NCBI GenBank assembly: GCA_963810555.1
Contig: CAWENX010000001.1
Location: 124,001-188,000, forward strand
Origin: G963677325 sp963810555
GTDB lineage: Bacteria; Bacteroidota; Bacteroidia; Bacteroidales; Prolixibacteraceae
Length of the DNA stretch: 64,000 nucleotides
Direction: 5' to 3'
Position numbers and translations under genes: made by a program. A model generated the notes under the pieces. That model was given only the letters and a program-made list of their open reading frames with translations, ran no database searches and was not told where the DNA came from. Positions 1 through 8,752 of the stretch are shown here, piece after piece (the first letter of the stretch is position 1; each line of letters opens with the position of its first letter).

Positions 1-290
1 ACCGGACCAATTAAAGGAATAAGGAAAAACTGTGTCAGGAACGCACCGCAATACTCTGCAAATCCTCCTGGTTTGTTCAAATATTCAGCAAAATAATCCC
101 ACTTAAAACGGAAGAGCTGAATTTGTTCGAGATAATAAAGCCGGTACGGATCAAAAAAGGCAAAATAAAAAAAGACTGCTGCCAATAATACTGCCGCAAT
201 CCAGATGGAAGAGAAATTCTTTTTGTAATAATCCCTTCTGCTTTCTTCATTCTCCGTTCTTCGTTCTCCTTTCTCCGTTCTCCTTTTCAT
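1..290 (-). CDS. DUF6057-like membrane protein, cut by window edge
   Basis: The minus-strand reading frame opens with ATG at 290 and stays open past base 1, so only about the first 96 residues are present. A basic head is followed by a hydrophobic segment (SIWIAAVLLAAVFFYFAFF), then DPYRLYYLEQIQLF and NKPGGFAEYCGAFLTQFF. This resembles the start of the large multi-pass DUF6057 proteins of Bacteroidota, which have no known function to my knowledge. The first 16 or so codons (MKRRTEKGERRTENEE) are translated from a 7-bp repeat array, so the real start may have been altered or extended by that repeat. No other in-frame ATG is available before the membrane segment. The family call is from memory of the motif pattern. 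Confidence 0.6.
   Translation of the reverse strand, partial: MKRRTEKGERRTENEESRRDYYKKNFSSIWIAAVLLAAVFFYFAFFDPYRLYYLEQIQLFRFKWDYFAEYLNKPGGFAEYCGAFLTQFFLIPLIGP
243..284. repeat. 7-bp-period array, unit TTCTCCG
   Basis: Six consecutive 7-bp units begin at 243, 250, 257, 264, 271 and 278, all variants of TTCTCCG (TTCTTCA, TTCTCCG, TTCTTCG, TTCTCCT). The array overlaps the first codons of the minus-strand gene ending at 290. A second array of the same motif lies at 36844-36878. Confidence 0.8.
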
Positions 291-331
291 TAGCCGGTTT
301 ATACTGTCAGTTTAATGAGTCCGAAGTTACA

Positions 332-359
332 ATATTAAGAATTAAGATTTACGAATTAC
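332..359. repeat. 7-bp-period array, unit GAATTAA
   Basis: GAATT-like units at 339, 346 and 353, preceded by ATATTAA at 332, give a 7-bp period. It is the same motif class as the arrays at 6328 and 42464. The rest of the 291-496 gap shows no gene. Confidence 0.6.
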
Positions 360-496
360 ACAAATAAATGACGAATCGAAGATCAGCGAAGCTAATTAAT
401 CGGGGAACAAGGAAAATAATGGATTGCAATTCGATTCTACTGAGGGAATAAGGGAATTGGTGTTTTAATTCAGGTTACCTCCGGATTTTGAATTCT

Positions 497-1900
497 TTAT
501 ACTAATTCAAATTCATTTCCGGGTGAGGGGATTTCTATGTTGGAGAATCCTTTCTCAAGCATTCTTTCCCTGTAAAACATCTGTGCTTCAGGGTCACCAT
601 GTACAAGGAAGGTCTTCCTGATCTGTGATTTATCCTGACATGAAAGGAAATCGAGCATTTCACTGTAATCCCCATGCCCGCTGAAGGCCTCTATTCTCTC
701 AATTGTTGCATTTACCTCATACTTAGTCCCGAAAATTGAAACAATCTTATCGCCGTTGTTTATCCGTGCGCCAAGAGTCCTGGGGGCACAATAGCCTACA
801 ACAAGGATAGTATTGGAAGAATTGGAAATATTATTGGCCAGGTGATGTTTAATCCGCCCGGCTTCCATCATTCCTGATGCAGATATAATGACACAGGGTT
901 TTTTGATATTATTGAGGCTTTTTGATTCCTCGGTACTTCTGACATAACGGAGGGAGTTGAAACCAAAGGGGTCAGGATCGGTTTCCATCAGCTTAATCAC
1001 ATTACTGTTAAAGCATTCCGGGTGAAGGCGGAAAATATCTGTCGCGTTGACAGCCAGTGGACTGTCAACATAGATATCCACCTGGGGCAGACGGCCCTGT
1101 TCGAAAAATGTATTCAGCGAATAGACAATATCCTGTGTACGGCCGATGGCAAATGAAGGGATTATTAATTTTCCCTTTCTGTCGACACAGGCCTCGTTTA
1201 CTATTCTGAGTAAATCTTCCTCTGCGATCTGCATATGAGGATGAAGCCTGTTCCCGTAAGTCGATTCGGTGATCAGGTAATCGCATTGGGCAAAAGGTTC
1301 AGGTGATTTCAAAATACGGCTGACCGGACGGCCAATATCACCCGTGTAGGCAATCTTTGTGAGTTTTCCGTTTTCAGTTATTTCGATTAGCGCTGTCCCT
1401 GCACCCAAAAGGTGGCCTACATTGGTAAACCGAACTTTCAGGTCCGGGTTGATTTGGAATTTTCGGTTATAGGCTGTTCCGATAAACAGTTCCATACATC
1501 TTAATGCATCTTCCCTTGTAAAGATGGGTTCAACCGGAGGCAGGCCTTTTCGGGCAAGTTTCTTGTTAAACCACACTGTATCCATCTCCTGGATGTGTCC
1601 GCAATCCGCCAGCATTATGGCACATAGGTCGCGGGTGGCATTCGTGCAGATTACCGAGCCCCTGAATCCCAGTTTGTAGACATATGGAATCAGTCCTGAA
1701 TGATCAATATGAGCATGTGTGAGAATGATATGGTCAAGTTCCAGGGGATCAAATCCCAGGTTCCGGTTCATTGAGTCAGTTTCCTGTCCTTTTCCCTGAA
1801 ACATCCCGCAATCGAGCAATATCTTTTTGCCGTTGTCAAGAGTGATCAGATGTTTGCTCCCTGTCACTTCACGCGCAGCGCCGATAAATTTTATTTTCAT
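497..1900 (-). CDS. Beta-CASP metallo-beta-lactamase fold hydrolase (RNA-processing type)
   Basis: This is a 467-residue protein of the metallo-beta-lactamase/beta-CASP family, whose members are mainly RNA nucleases (RNase J, CPSF73/Ysh1 and archaeal relatives). The zinc motif HAHIDHSG lies near residue 60, a GDIGR segment sits at the centre, the beta-CASP signature region SASGMMEAGRIKHH follows, and the C-terminal motif is VHGDPEAQ. An upstream in-frame ATG at 1957 would add 19 residues. I chose 1900 because MKIKFIGAAREVTGS is the family's usual beginning. It is probably a cytoplasmic RNA-processing exonuclease or endonuclease, but the substrate cannot be read from the sequence. It stands alone, with no operon partner. 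Confidence 0.9.
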   Translation of the reverse strand: MKIKFIGAAREVTGSKHLITLDNGKKILLDCGMFQGKGQETDSMNRNLGFDPLELDHIILTHAHIDHSGLIPYVYKLGFRGSVICTNATRDLCAIMLADCGHIQEMDTVWFNKKLARKGLPPVEPIFTREDALRCMELFIGTAYNRKFQINPDLKVRFTNVGHLLGAGTALIEITENGKLTKIAYTGDIGRPVSRILKSPEPFAQCDYLITESTYGNRLHPHMQIAEEDLLRIVNEACVDRKGKLIIPSFAIGRTQDIVYSLNTFFEQGRLPQVDIYVDSPLAVNATDIFRLHPECFNSNVIKLMETDPDPFGFNSLRYVRSTEESKSLNNIKKPCVIISASGMMEAGRIKHHLANNISNSSNTILVVGYCAPRTLGARINNGDKIVSIFGTKYEVNATIERIEAFSGHGDYSEMLDFLSCQDKSQIRKTFLVHGDPEAQMFYRERMLEKGFSNIEIPSPGNEFELV

Positions 1901-2226
1901 TGAAGTGGATCTAACGAATAACTGCCAAAAGTAAACAATATATTGGTCAAACGGCAAATGAAATGTTCAATACAACGGTAAAATATCCGGTACGGTCTGG
2001 AACCCAAACCGGCTTTTTAGGATGTATCAATAAAAATTACAACTGCTGATGCGATTTTGCAAATCCCAGCTTTGTAATCACATGATCTGTTATTTGTTTT
2101 GCATCAGCCGGACAGAACTTATTTCAAGATGATTACAATTCAGATAAAAATATAGTAAAGGGAGAATCGTGAAAGTAAAATAACATTCAAAAAGGTTCCC
2201 CCCTGCTGGCACTGTTTTGCAAATAG
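1901..2226. other. Intergenic region between MBL gene and IS element
   Basis: No plausible gene or RNA was found in these 326 bases. The segment holds the upstream region of the metallo-hydrolase and the left flank of the insertion sequence, ending in TTGCAAATAG. The octamer TTGCAAAT recurs just outside the right end of the element (3733-3740) and may reflect a target duplication, although the spacing to the two ends differs by two bases. Confidence 0.5.
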
Positions 2227-3728
2227 GAGTGGTCGAAAGATTTTTTTTAACATGTTTTATCATTTAAGGATGTATGATTTTTTCGAAAAATTCTATGCCG
2301 ATACTTCTCATGGAGGGGAATATAATTGAAAGTATTTTTTATTTACCAAAGCCGGATCTCCGCCACAATCTTTAACGATTATTTTTACTATAGTTTCCCA
2401 AAGCTCTATTGTAAACCTGCGTTTTGCTGTTTTATATCCATATTCATTGAGTTTCTTATATAGTAACAACAACATGGATGCAATCAGCGTCATGTAAAGG
2501 ATTACTTTGATTCCGTTCTCGCTCACTGATAAGAAATGACTGGCGTTGAGCTCTTGTTTAATAAATCGAAAGAATACCTCAATATCACATCTTTGTTTGT
2601 ATATATCTGCAATTTCTTTAGGAGTTAGTTCCAGATTATTGGTGAAGAAATAAAATACATTTTCTTTCTTCCTGAATGATCCCTTATTCATGGGAGGGGT
2701 TGTATCTATTTTTTCTTTCCGTTCTGCAATGATAAGACGGTATTGGTTGTTTTGGTCCATTTCGTGTTTACCATACAAATGAACAATTTGGCTACTGATC
2801 AATATTAGTTCACCTAAATCTTTCCCATCTTCCGAAAGTTGATCTGAGGATATGATGTCATATCTTCTGTTTGTTCTTAATCTTCCTACAAATGAAATAT
2901 TATCAGAGTTAAATGAGGAAAAGGCTTTAATTGCAGCAACCCCTCTGTCAAAAGTGTAGATATTGGTGATTGAACCTTCTTTGGCAGCATTTAGCTTAAC
3001 CACTTCAGATGTTGCCATATCTTCACTCAAATAAGAGGATTCGTTGTATACTTTAAAATCACACGCAGTCAGTCCATCAAATGCAACAGTGTATTTAATC
3101 TGTTTCACAACGTTTTCAGGTGATTTGCTTTTCTTTATTCCATTTGATAATCCCTGTTTGAGTTTATTACACGTTTCAGCAACCATACTGCTGTCTACAC
3201 GTACAATCCTGTACTTCAATTGTTCTTTAACAGTAAAGAATTTTGAAAATTCTTTATAGATGTTCTCGTAAACCAATCGGAAAAACTCTGAATCGATTTT
3301 GGATAATCGAGTAGATATTGAGCCATGGGATACTTTCATTCCGGCATCATAGCAAAACATAGCTTTAAAAAGATCGCTCTTGAAAAGATCTTCCAGGGTT
3401 CTCTGACTTGTTCTATCCGTGGTAAGAACGCCATATAACAGCAAATTAAATATACGCTGCCCGTAAAGTACTTTGGCACAGTAGTCTACCTTTGTATCTT
3501 TCGACAAGGTGCTTAATAGGTCATCAGGGATAAGACCCATTACTTTTTGAACATTAATTTTTTGGCCTGTATACATTTATCTCATTGTTTTGATATAAAT
3601 GTACATTAAAAATGGATGCAAAAATATGCCACAATAAATTAGTTATCAACATATTGATGTTAATATATAATAGATAATATAAATTATAACAAAGATGTAA
3701 TTTTACAATTAAAATCTTTCGACCACTC
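2227..3728 (-). mobile_element. IS4-family insertion sequence, complete, 1.5 kb
   Basis: The ends carry a perfect 18-bp inverted repeat: GAGTGGTCGAAAGATTTT at 2227-2244 and its reverse complement at 3711-3728. One intact transposase gene fills the interior on the minus strand, so the element could be active. The sequence between the inverted repeats is AT-rich. An exact abutting target duplication was not found; the shared flanking TTGCAAAT (2217-2224 and 3733-3740) is the best candidate. Confidence 0.9.
2308..3576 (-). CDS. IS4-family DDE transposase
   Basis: The 422-residue protein catalyses cut-and-paste movement of the surrounding element. The N-terminal quarter (SISTRLSKI and neighbours) is the predicted DNA-binding part. 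The RNase-H-like core carries the first Asp in RVDSSM, the second Asp in YTFDRGV, and the family YREK signature near the C-terminus: YKQRCDIEVFFRFIK fits Y-x2-R-x3-E-x6-K exactly. The gene is full length without stops. The start at 3576 lies about 135 bp inside the right inverted repeat. No passenger genes are present. The IS4 family assignment is firm; the subgroup is not determined. Confidence 0.93.
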   Translation of the reverse strand: MYTGQKINVQKVMGLIPDDLLSTLSKDTKVDYCAKVLYGQRIFNLLLYGVLTTDRTSQRTLEDLFKSDLFKAMFCYDAGMKVSHGSISTRLSKIDSEFFRLVYENIYKEFSKFFTVKEQLKYRIVRVDSSMVAETCNKLKQGLSNGIKKSKSPENVVKQIKYTVAFDGLTACDFKVYNESSYLSEDMATSEVVKLNAAKEGSITNIYTFDRGVAAIKAFSSFNSDNISFVGRLRTNRRYDIISSDQLSEDGKDLGELILISSQIVHLYGKHEMDQNNQYRLIIAERKEKIDTTPPMNKGSFRKKENVFYFFTNNLELTPKEIADIYKQRCDIEVFFRFIKQELNASHFLSVSENGIKVILYMTLIASMLLLLYKKLNEYGYKTAKRRFTIELWETIVKIIVKDCGGDPALVNKKYFQLYSPP

Positions 3729-4009
3729 GTGATTGCAAATCGACGCCAGCTTGCGATTGCATCGAGTGATGAATAAAATAATGACACACGATGCAATCGT
3801 ATGAAAGCAGGGGTATTCCTGATATGATTTGGATCAAGCAATCAGGCGATTTGCCGGATTTTTATGGTACATGGTACACTTCAAAATCGTTCAATCCCTT
3901 TGTGCTTGAGGATTACAGCCATTTGGCAGTGTACCATGCCTGAAATCTGATTGTTATCCGGAGATTACAACATAGAAGCAAAGATAGCAGGATGGCATTA
4001 TAACAAAAC
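3729..4009. other. Intergenic region with 10-bp inverted repeat
   Basis: No gene is evident. ATGGTACACT at 3871-3880 and its exact reverse complement at 3928-3937 form an inverted repeat with a 47-base loop. Its role is unknown; the stretch lies beyond the end of the EF-G2 gene and its terminator. Confidence 0.45.
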
Positions 4010-4031
4010 TGCCCGGTCGATCAACCGGGCA
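4010..4031 (-). terminator. Rho-independent terminator after EF-G2 gene
   Basis: A perfect 8-bp stem (TGCCCGGT / ACCGGGCA) with a 6-base loop lies 26 bp past the stop codon of the minus-strand EF-G2 gene. On the minus strand it is followed by GTTTTGTTA, the expected T-rich tail. Confidence 0.85.
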
Positions 4032-4056
4032 TTCCTATATTAATTAATTTGAATCG

Positions 4057-6213
4057 TTATTCTTCTTTATGCTCTGCTTCATAAGTTTTAAGCAGTTCAT
4101 CCTGAATCTCGCCAGGCACTTTTTCGTAATTCGAAAATTTCATTGTAAAAGTAGCCCTTCCCTGGGTTATAGAACTCAATGAAGTTGAATATTTGTTCAT
4201 CTCCTTTAGGGGTACTTTGGCTGTGATTTTTTCGAATCCTTTCACAGAACTCATCCCCATGATGATAGCACGCCGGCCCTGGAGATCGCTCATAACGTCA
4301 CCCATGCGGTCAGATGGGACAAGTATTTCAACATCATAAATGGGTTCAAGGATTTTTGCTCCTGCCTTTTTAAATGCCTGACTGAATGCATTCCTTCCAG
4401 CCAGTCTGAAGGAGATTTCATTTGAATCGACCGGGTGCATTTTGCCGTCATATATGGCAACCCGGATATCACGGGCATAAGAGCCGGTTAACGGCCCTTC
4501 TTCCATTTTTTCCATGATGCCTTTCAGGATGGCGGGATGGAAACGCGCATCAATCGATCCGCCGACAATGCAATTGCAAAATACAAGCTTGCCACCCCAG
4601 GGCAGATCTACTACCTCTGTTCCGCGAAGGCTGACCTTCAATTCTTTTCCTTCAAATTTGTAAGTTTCGGGATTGGGCATACCTTCTTCAAAAGGCTCAA
4701 TGACCATATGGACCTCACCAAATTGTCCGGCCCCGCCGCTCTGCTTCTTATGACGGTAGTCGGCTTGTGCAACCTTTGTGATGGTTTCCCTGTAAGGAAT
4801 TTTTGGATCCATGAATTGGATATCAATCTTAAATACATTGTCGAAGTACCATTTCAATGTATTAATATGATATTCACCCTGACCATGCACCAATATCTGC
4901 TTCAGTTCTTTTGAATATTCAATGATATAGGTGGGATCTTCTTCAGAAAGGCGGTGAAGGTATTCACCCATTTTCTCATCGTCGGATTCATTTACTGTCT
5001 TAATAGCTATGGTAAACCTTGGTGCAGGATAATCCAGCGCAGGGAAGATAATATCGGCATCTTTGTCGCTGAGGGTGTGATCATGTTCTACTTCCTTAAG
5101 TTTTACGGTGGCCCCGATATCGCCTGCTGCCATTTCAGGAATTTTTGTGCGGTTCTTTCCTGCCACAGTGAATATCTGCGATATTCTTTCTTTGGAATTT
5201 TTAGTTGTGTTGGTCAAATCCATGCCTTCTTTCACTGTCCCGGACATGACCTTAAAATAAGTCACTTCTCCGACATGCTGCTCGATGGATGATTTAAAGA
5301 CAAAAAGTGCAGTCGGACCCTTTGCATCAATTTTTACTGATTTGCCCTCTACAGTTTTGGGTGAAGGCATTTCTCCCGGGTGTGGAGCAACGTCACAGAT
5401 AAAATCCATGACTTTGCGAACTCCCATATCATGGGCTGCGCAAGCACAGAAAACAGGATATACTCCCCTGCTGATCACGCCTATTTTAAGCCCTTTTCTT
5501 ATATCCGCTTCATTAAGAGTCCCGTTCTCGAAGAAAAGTTCCATTAACGACTCTTCATTTTCAGCCGCCATTTCAACAAGCTGATTGTGCATTTCTTCAG
5601 CTTTATCTTTTTCTGATTCAGGAATTTCCAGTTCTTCAGGCTTACCCCCGGTTGTTTTCCATTGATACATTTTCATTTTCAGCACATCAATCGACTTGTC
5701 ATAACCCTGACCTGGATTTACAGGATACTGGACAATGGCAAGTTTATTTCCAAAGGTGGTCCTGGCCATATCAATGGTGTTGTCCCAATTGCTGTTCTCA
5801 TGATCAAGATGATTGATTATCAGCATCATCGGCTTATGGAATTTCTCAACATTCCGGTTGGAGATTTCAGTTCCCACTTCCACTCCGTTTACGGAATTGA
5901 TCACCATAAGGGCTGTATCCGTAACATTTAATGCTGAAATTACTCCGCCGACAAAATCATCCATCCCCGGGGTATCAATAATATTGAGTTTGCACCCGTT
6001 GAACTCAGAGTAGAGAACTGTTGCGTAAACAGAATTGCCATATTCCTGTTCAACAATATTATAATCCGAAACAGTGGACTTGCTTTTAACATCGCCTTTG
6101 CGATTAATAATACCACCCTCGTAGAGCATGGCCTCTGCGAGGGTGGTTTTCCCCGCGCCGGAATTGCCGACTAATGCTATATTCCGGATTTCATTGGTCT
6201 GATATACTTTCAT
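4057..6213 (-). CDS. fusA2: EF-G paralogue (EF-G2 type) with degenerate GTPase motifs
   Basis: This 718-residue protein has the EF-G domain order (G domain, II, III, IV, V). Its G domain is unusual. The P-loop (GNSGAGKT, residues 16-23) is kept. The switch I segment RGITIT of canonical EF-G is replaced by YGNSVYATV. The G3 motif reads DTPGMDD, with Met84 where the catalytic His normally sits, and the G4 motif is NHLD instead of NKxD. The standard EF-G encoded at 11973 keeps all of these. In Bacteroides, an EF-G2 lacking GTPase activity has been reported to support translation during carbon starvation and gut colonisation; this protein matches it in length and motif loss. The gene is monocistronic with its own terminator. 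Function here is inferred by similarity. Confidence 0.9.
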   Translation of the reverse strand: MKVYQTNEIRNIALVGNSGAGKTTLAEAMLYEGGIINRKGDVKSKSTVSDYNIVEQEYGNSVYATVLYSEFNGCKLNIIDTPGMDDFVGGVISALNVTDTALMVINSVNGVEVGTEISNRNVEKFHKPMMLIINHLDHENSNWDNTIDMARTTFGNKLAIVQYPVNPGQGYDKSIDVLKMKMYQWKTTGGKPEELEIPESEKDKAEEMHNQLVEMAAENEESLMELFFENGTLNEADIRKGLKIGVISRGVYPVFCACAAHDMGVRKVMDFICDVAPHPGEMPSPKTVEGKSVKIDAKGPTALFVFKSSIEQHVGEVTYFKVMSGTVKEGMDLTNTTKNSKERISQIFTVAGKNRTKIPEMAAGDIGATVKLKEVEHDHTLSDKDADIIFPALDYPAPRFTIAIKTVNESDDEKMGEYLHRLSEEDPTYIIEYSKELKQILVHGQGEYHINTLKWYFDNVFKIDIQFMDPKIPYRETITKVAQADYRHKKQSGGAGQFGEVHMVIEPFEEGMPNPETYKFEGKELKVSLRGTEVVDLPWGGKLVFCNCIVGGSIDARFHPAILKGIMEKMEEGPLTGSYARDIRVAIYDGKMHPVDSNEISFRLAGRNAFSQAFKKAGAKILEPIYDVEILVPSDRMGDVMSDLQGRRAIIMGMSSVKGFEKITAKVPLKEMNKYSTSLSSITQGRATFTMKFSNYEKVPGEIQDELLKTYEAEHKEE

Positions 6214-6327
6214 TTGTCAAAATTTAAGAATTTATTTATTTCTGTAGGATTTATAATAATTTCTCAATAATAAAGTTATCGATTTTATGCCCTTTTTGAA
6301 ATTCACCAAAAATAGGTAATAATTTAC

Positions 6328-6360
6328 GAATTATGAATTGTGAATTATGAATTAAGAATA
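6328..6360. repeat. 7-bp-period array, unit GAATTAT
   Basis: GAATT-type units start at 6328, 6335, 6342, 6349 and 6356, exactly 7 bp apart. The array lies in the divergent intergenic region between the EF-G2 gene and the C39 ABC exporter. Apart from it and the exporter promoter, the 6214-6542 gap holds nothing recognisable. Confidence 0.8.
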
Positions 6361-6480
6361 AAAATGAGTTTCACCTTTTTTAGACTATTAGACTGATTTC
6401 CTAATAACCTTCAGCCTAACAGTCTGTACATATGAACAGCGATTTCTTCATAACTATTTCAAATAAGTGGCAAATTTGAT

Positions 6481-6510
6481 TTTGAATCAATCAGGATAAT
6501 TTTATATTTG
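6481..6510 (+). promoter_or_regulatory. Bacteroidota-type promoter for C39 exporter
   Basis: TTTG at 6481-6484 and TATATTTG at 6503-6510 are separated by 18 bp, matching the Bacteroidota -33 TTTG / -7 TAnnTTTG consensus. It lies 33 bp before the exporter start codon. Confidence 0.7.
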
Positions 6511-6542
6511 TCAACAATCGGATAATCTTAATTAACAAGGTG

Positions 6543-8732
6543 ATGAGGCAATTCCCTTTTTTTAAGCAATTGGATGCTACAGATTGTGGTCCATCATGCC
6601 TTAGAATGATTGCCAAATTTCACGGCAAGAATTTTTCCTTACAGACGTTGCGTGAAAGGAGCCACCTTACACGGGAGGGAGTATCCTTACTTGGAATTTC
6701 TGATGCTGCTGAATCAATCGGGTTCAGAACGGTTGGGGCCAGGATCACTTTTTCCCAGATGTCCGAACATGTTCTTCTGCCATGTATAGTGCATTGGAAG
6801 GAAAATCATTTTGTAGTCGTCTACTCTTTTAAGAAAGGGAAAGTATTTGTAGCTGATCCGGCATACGGCCTCATTAAATACAGTGAAGTGGAATTTGTGA
6901 AAGGGTGGACCAATAATCCCGATCCGGCCACTGCCAAAGGATTGTGCCTGCTGCTCGAACCCTCTCCGGATTTTTACAGCCTAAGCGATGAAAAGATTGA
7001 TAAATCATCTTTCACCTTCCTGTTTTCTTATCTTAAACAGCACAAACGTTTTTTATGGCAATTGGTCCTCGGATTGATTCTTGGCAGTTTATTCCAGCTG
7101 ATTTTTCCCTTTTTGACCCAATCCATGGTTGATGTGGGTATCAATAACAGGGATATCAGCTTTGTCACACTAATCCTTGTTTCGCAACTCGTATTGTTTA
7201 TTTCTCTGACGTCAGTTGAGTTTATAAGAAACTGGATATTGCTCCACCTGACGACCCGCCTGAACATTTCATTGATTTCTGATTTTCTGATTAAGCTCAT
7301 GAAGCTTCCCATCGGTTTTTTTGATACGAAGCTCATAGGTGATATGCTTCAGCGTATCGGCGACCACACCCGGATTGAGAATTTCCTTACAAATCAGACA
7401 TTGAATGTACTTTTTTCAATGGTTAATCTTATCATATTTTCAATTGTTCTCGCTGTTTACAGTTTGAAAATACTTGCTATATTCCTGTTAGGCAGTATAT
7501 TATATGTTATCTGGATCGGATTGTTCCTGGGTAAGAGAAGAGAGCTTGATTTCCGACGTTTTGCACAACTGTCGGAAAATCAGGGTAAATTGATTGAATT
7601 GATTACCGGGATGCAGGAAGTGAAACTGAATAACTGCGAAAAACAAAAAAGATGGGAGTGGGAGAGGATCCAGGCCCGGTTGTTTAATGTCAATATAAAG
7701 AGGCTTTCACTTACACAAACACAGGTTGTGGGATCAGGATTTATCAATCAGCTTAAGAATATACTGATCAGCTTTTTATCGGCAAAACTGGTGATTGACG
7801 GACAGATGACACTTGGTGCCATGGTAGCGGTTTCATACATCATTGGAATGATGAACAGTCCGATTGAAGGGTTAATGAATTTTATACAAACGGCACAGGA
7901 TGCAAAAATCTCCCTTGAAAGGCTGAACGAGATCCATGAACAGAAGAATGAAGAAAACCTTGAGGAACAGAAGATTACCTTATTCCCCGAAAAGAAGGAC
8001 ATTATCATTAAAAACCTGCATTTTCAGTATGAAGGTCCCAGGTCGCCGATGGTATTAAAAGATATAAGTTTGCAAATACCTGCCGCCAAAACAACTGCCA
8101 TTGTCGGAGTGAGCGGCAGCGGGAAAACCACTTTGATCAAGATGATGCTTGGATTTTACCCGCCTGTTTCAGGAGAGATTTCTATCGGCGATATCCATCT
8201 GCCCAATTTTTCTGTACGGATGTGGCGTGAAAAATGTGGCGTGGTTATGCAGGATGGATTTATTTTCTCGGATTCAATAATAAACAATATAACGGTCGGT
8301 TCTGATAAGGTGGACCGCCAAAAGCTCCTGGGAGCTGTACGCATGGCTAATATACAGGAGTATATTGAATCGCTTCCCATGGGTTACAACACGAAAATTG
8401 GTCAGGAAGGTGTTGGTCTTAGCCAGGGACAGAAACAAAGGTTACTTATTGCAAGGGCTATATACAAAGAGCCCGAATTCCTGTTTTTTGATGAAGCCAC
8501 CAACGCGCTTGATGCCAACAACGAAAAGGCAATCATGGAAAATATGGAATCATTTTATCAGGGCCGTACGGTGGTTGTTGTCGCTCATCGGCTGAGTACC
8601 GTAAAAAACGCGCATCGGATCGTTGTACTGGACAAAGGAGAGATTGTTGAGAATGGCACTCACAATGAACTGATCAAATTAAAAGGTCACTATTATAAAC
8701 TGGTCAAAAACCAGCTCGAACTTGGATCATAA
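6543..8732 (+). CDS. Peptidase C39 domain ABC exporter (PCAT)
   Basis: This 729-residue inner-membrane exporter cleaves the double-glycine leader of its peptide cargo while exporting it. Domain order: C39 cysteine protease (about 1-125; Cys15 in DCGPSC, His89 in NHFVVV, Asp105 in VADPAYG), a six-helix transmembrane domain (about 155-430), then an ATPase with Walker A GVSGSGKTT near residue 522, signature LSQGQKQR and Walker B FLFFDEATNALD. All catalytic residues appear intact. The ATG at 6543 is preferred over the adjacent GTG. The next gene encodes the HlyD-type adaptor, so the two form a secretion operon. No precursor peptide gene with a GG leader was found next to it. Confidence 0.93.
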   Translation: MRQFPFFKQLDATDCGPSCLRMIAKFHGKNFSLQTLRERSHLTREGVSLLGISDAAESIGFRTVGARITFSQMSEHVLLPCIVHWKENHFVVVYSFKKGKVFVADPAYGLIKYSEVEFVKGWTNNPDPATAKGLCLLLEPSPDFYSLSDEKIDKSSFTFLFSYLKQHKRFLWQLVLGLILGSLFQLIFPFLTQSMVDVGINNRDISFVTLILVSQLVLFISLTSVEFIRNWILLHLTTRLNISLISDFLIKLMKLPIGFFDTKLIGDMLQRIGDHTRIENFLTNQTLNVLFSMVNLIIFSIVLAVYSLKILAIFLLGSILYVIWIGLFLGKRRELDFRRFAQLSENQGKLIELITGMQEVKLNNCEKQKRWEWERIQARLFNVNIKRLSLTQTQVVGSGFINQLKNILISFLSAKLVIDGQMTLGAMVAVSYIIGMMNSPIEGLMNFIQTAQDAKISLERLNEIHEQKNEENLEEQKITLFPEKKDIIIKNLHFQYEGPRSPMVLKDISLQIPAAKTTAIVGVSGSGKTTLIKMMLGFYPPVSGEISIGDIHLPNFSVRMWREKCGVVMQDGFIFSDSIINNITVGSDKVDRQKLLGAVRMANIQEYIESLPMGYNTKIGQEGVGLSQGQKQRLLIARAIYKEPEFLFFDEATNALDANNEKAIMENMESFYQGRTVVVVAHRLSTVKNAHRIVVLDKGEIVENGTHNELIKLKGHYYKLVKNQLELGS

Positions 8733-8752
8733 ATGAACTGAAATACTCTGAG

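Noticed and set aside
3554..3841. 95-codon frame across the right end of the IS element
   Set aside because: It spans the inverted repeat and transposase start on the same strand, has no recognisable domain and is explained by chance open reading in AT-rich DNA.
5285..6013. Plus-strand frames antisense to the EF-G2 gene
   Set aside because: They are shadows of a strongly conserved coding sequence on the minus strand; their translations show no domain pattern and there is no promoter.
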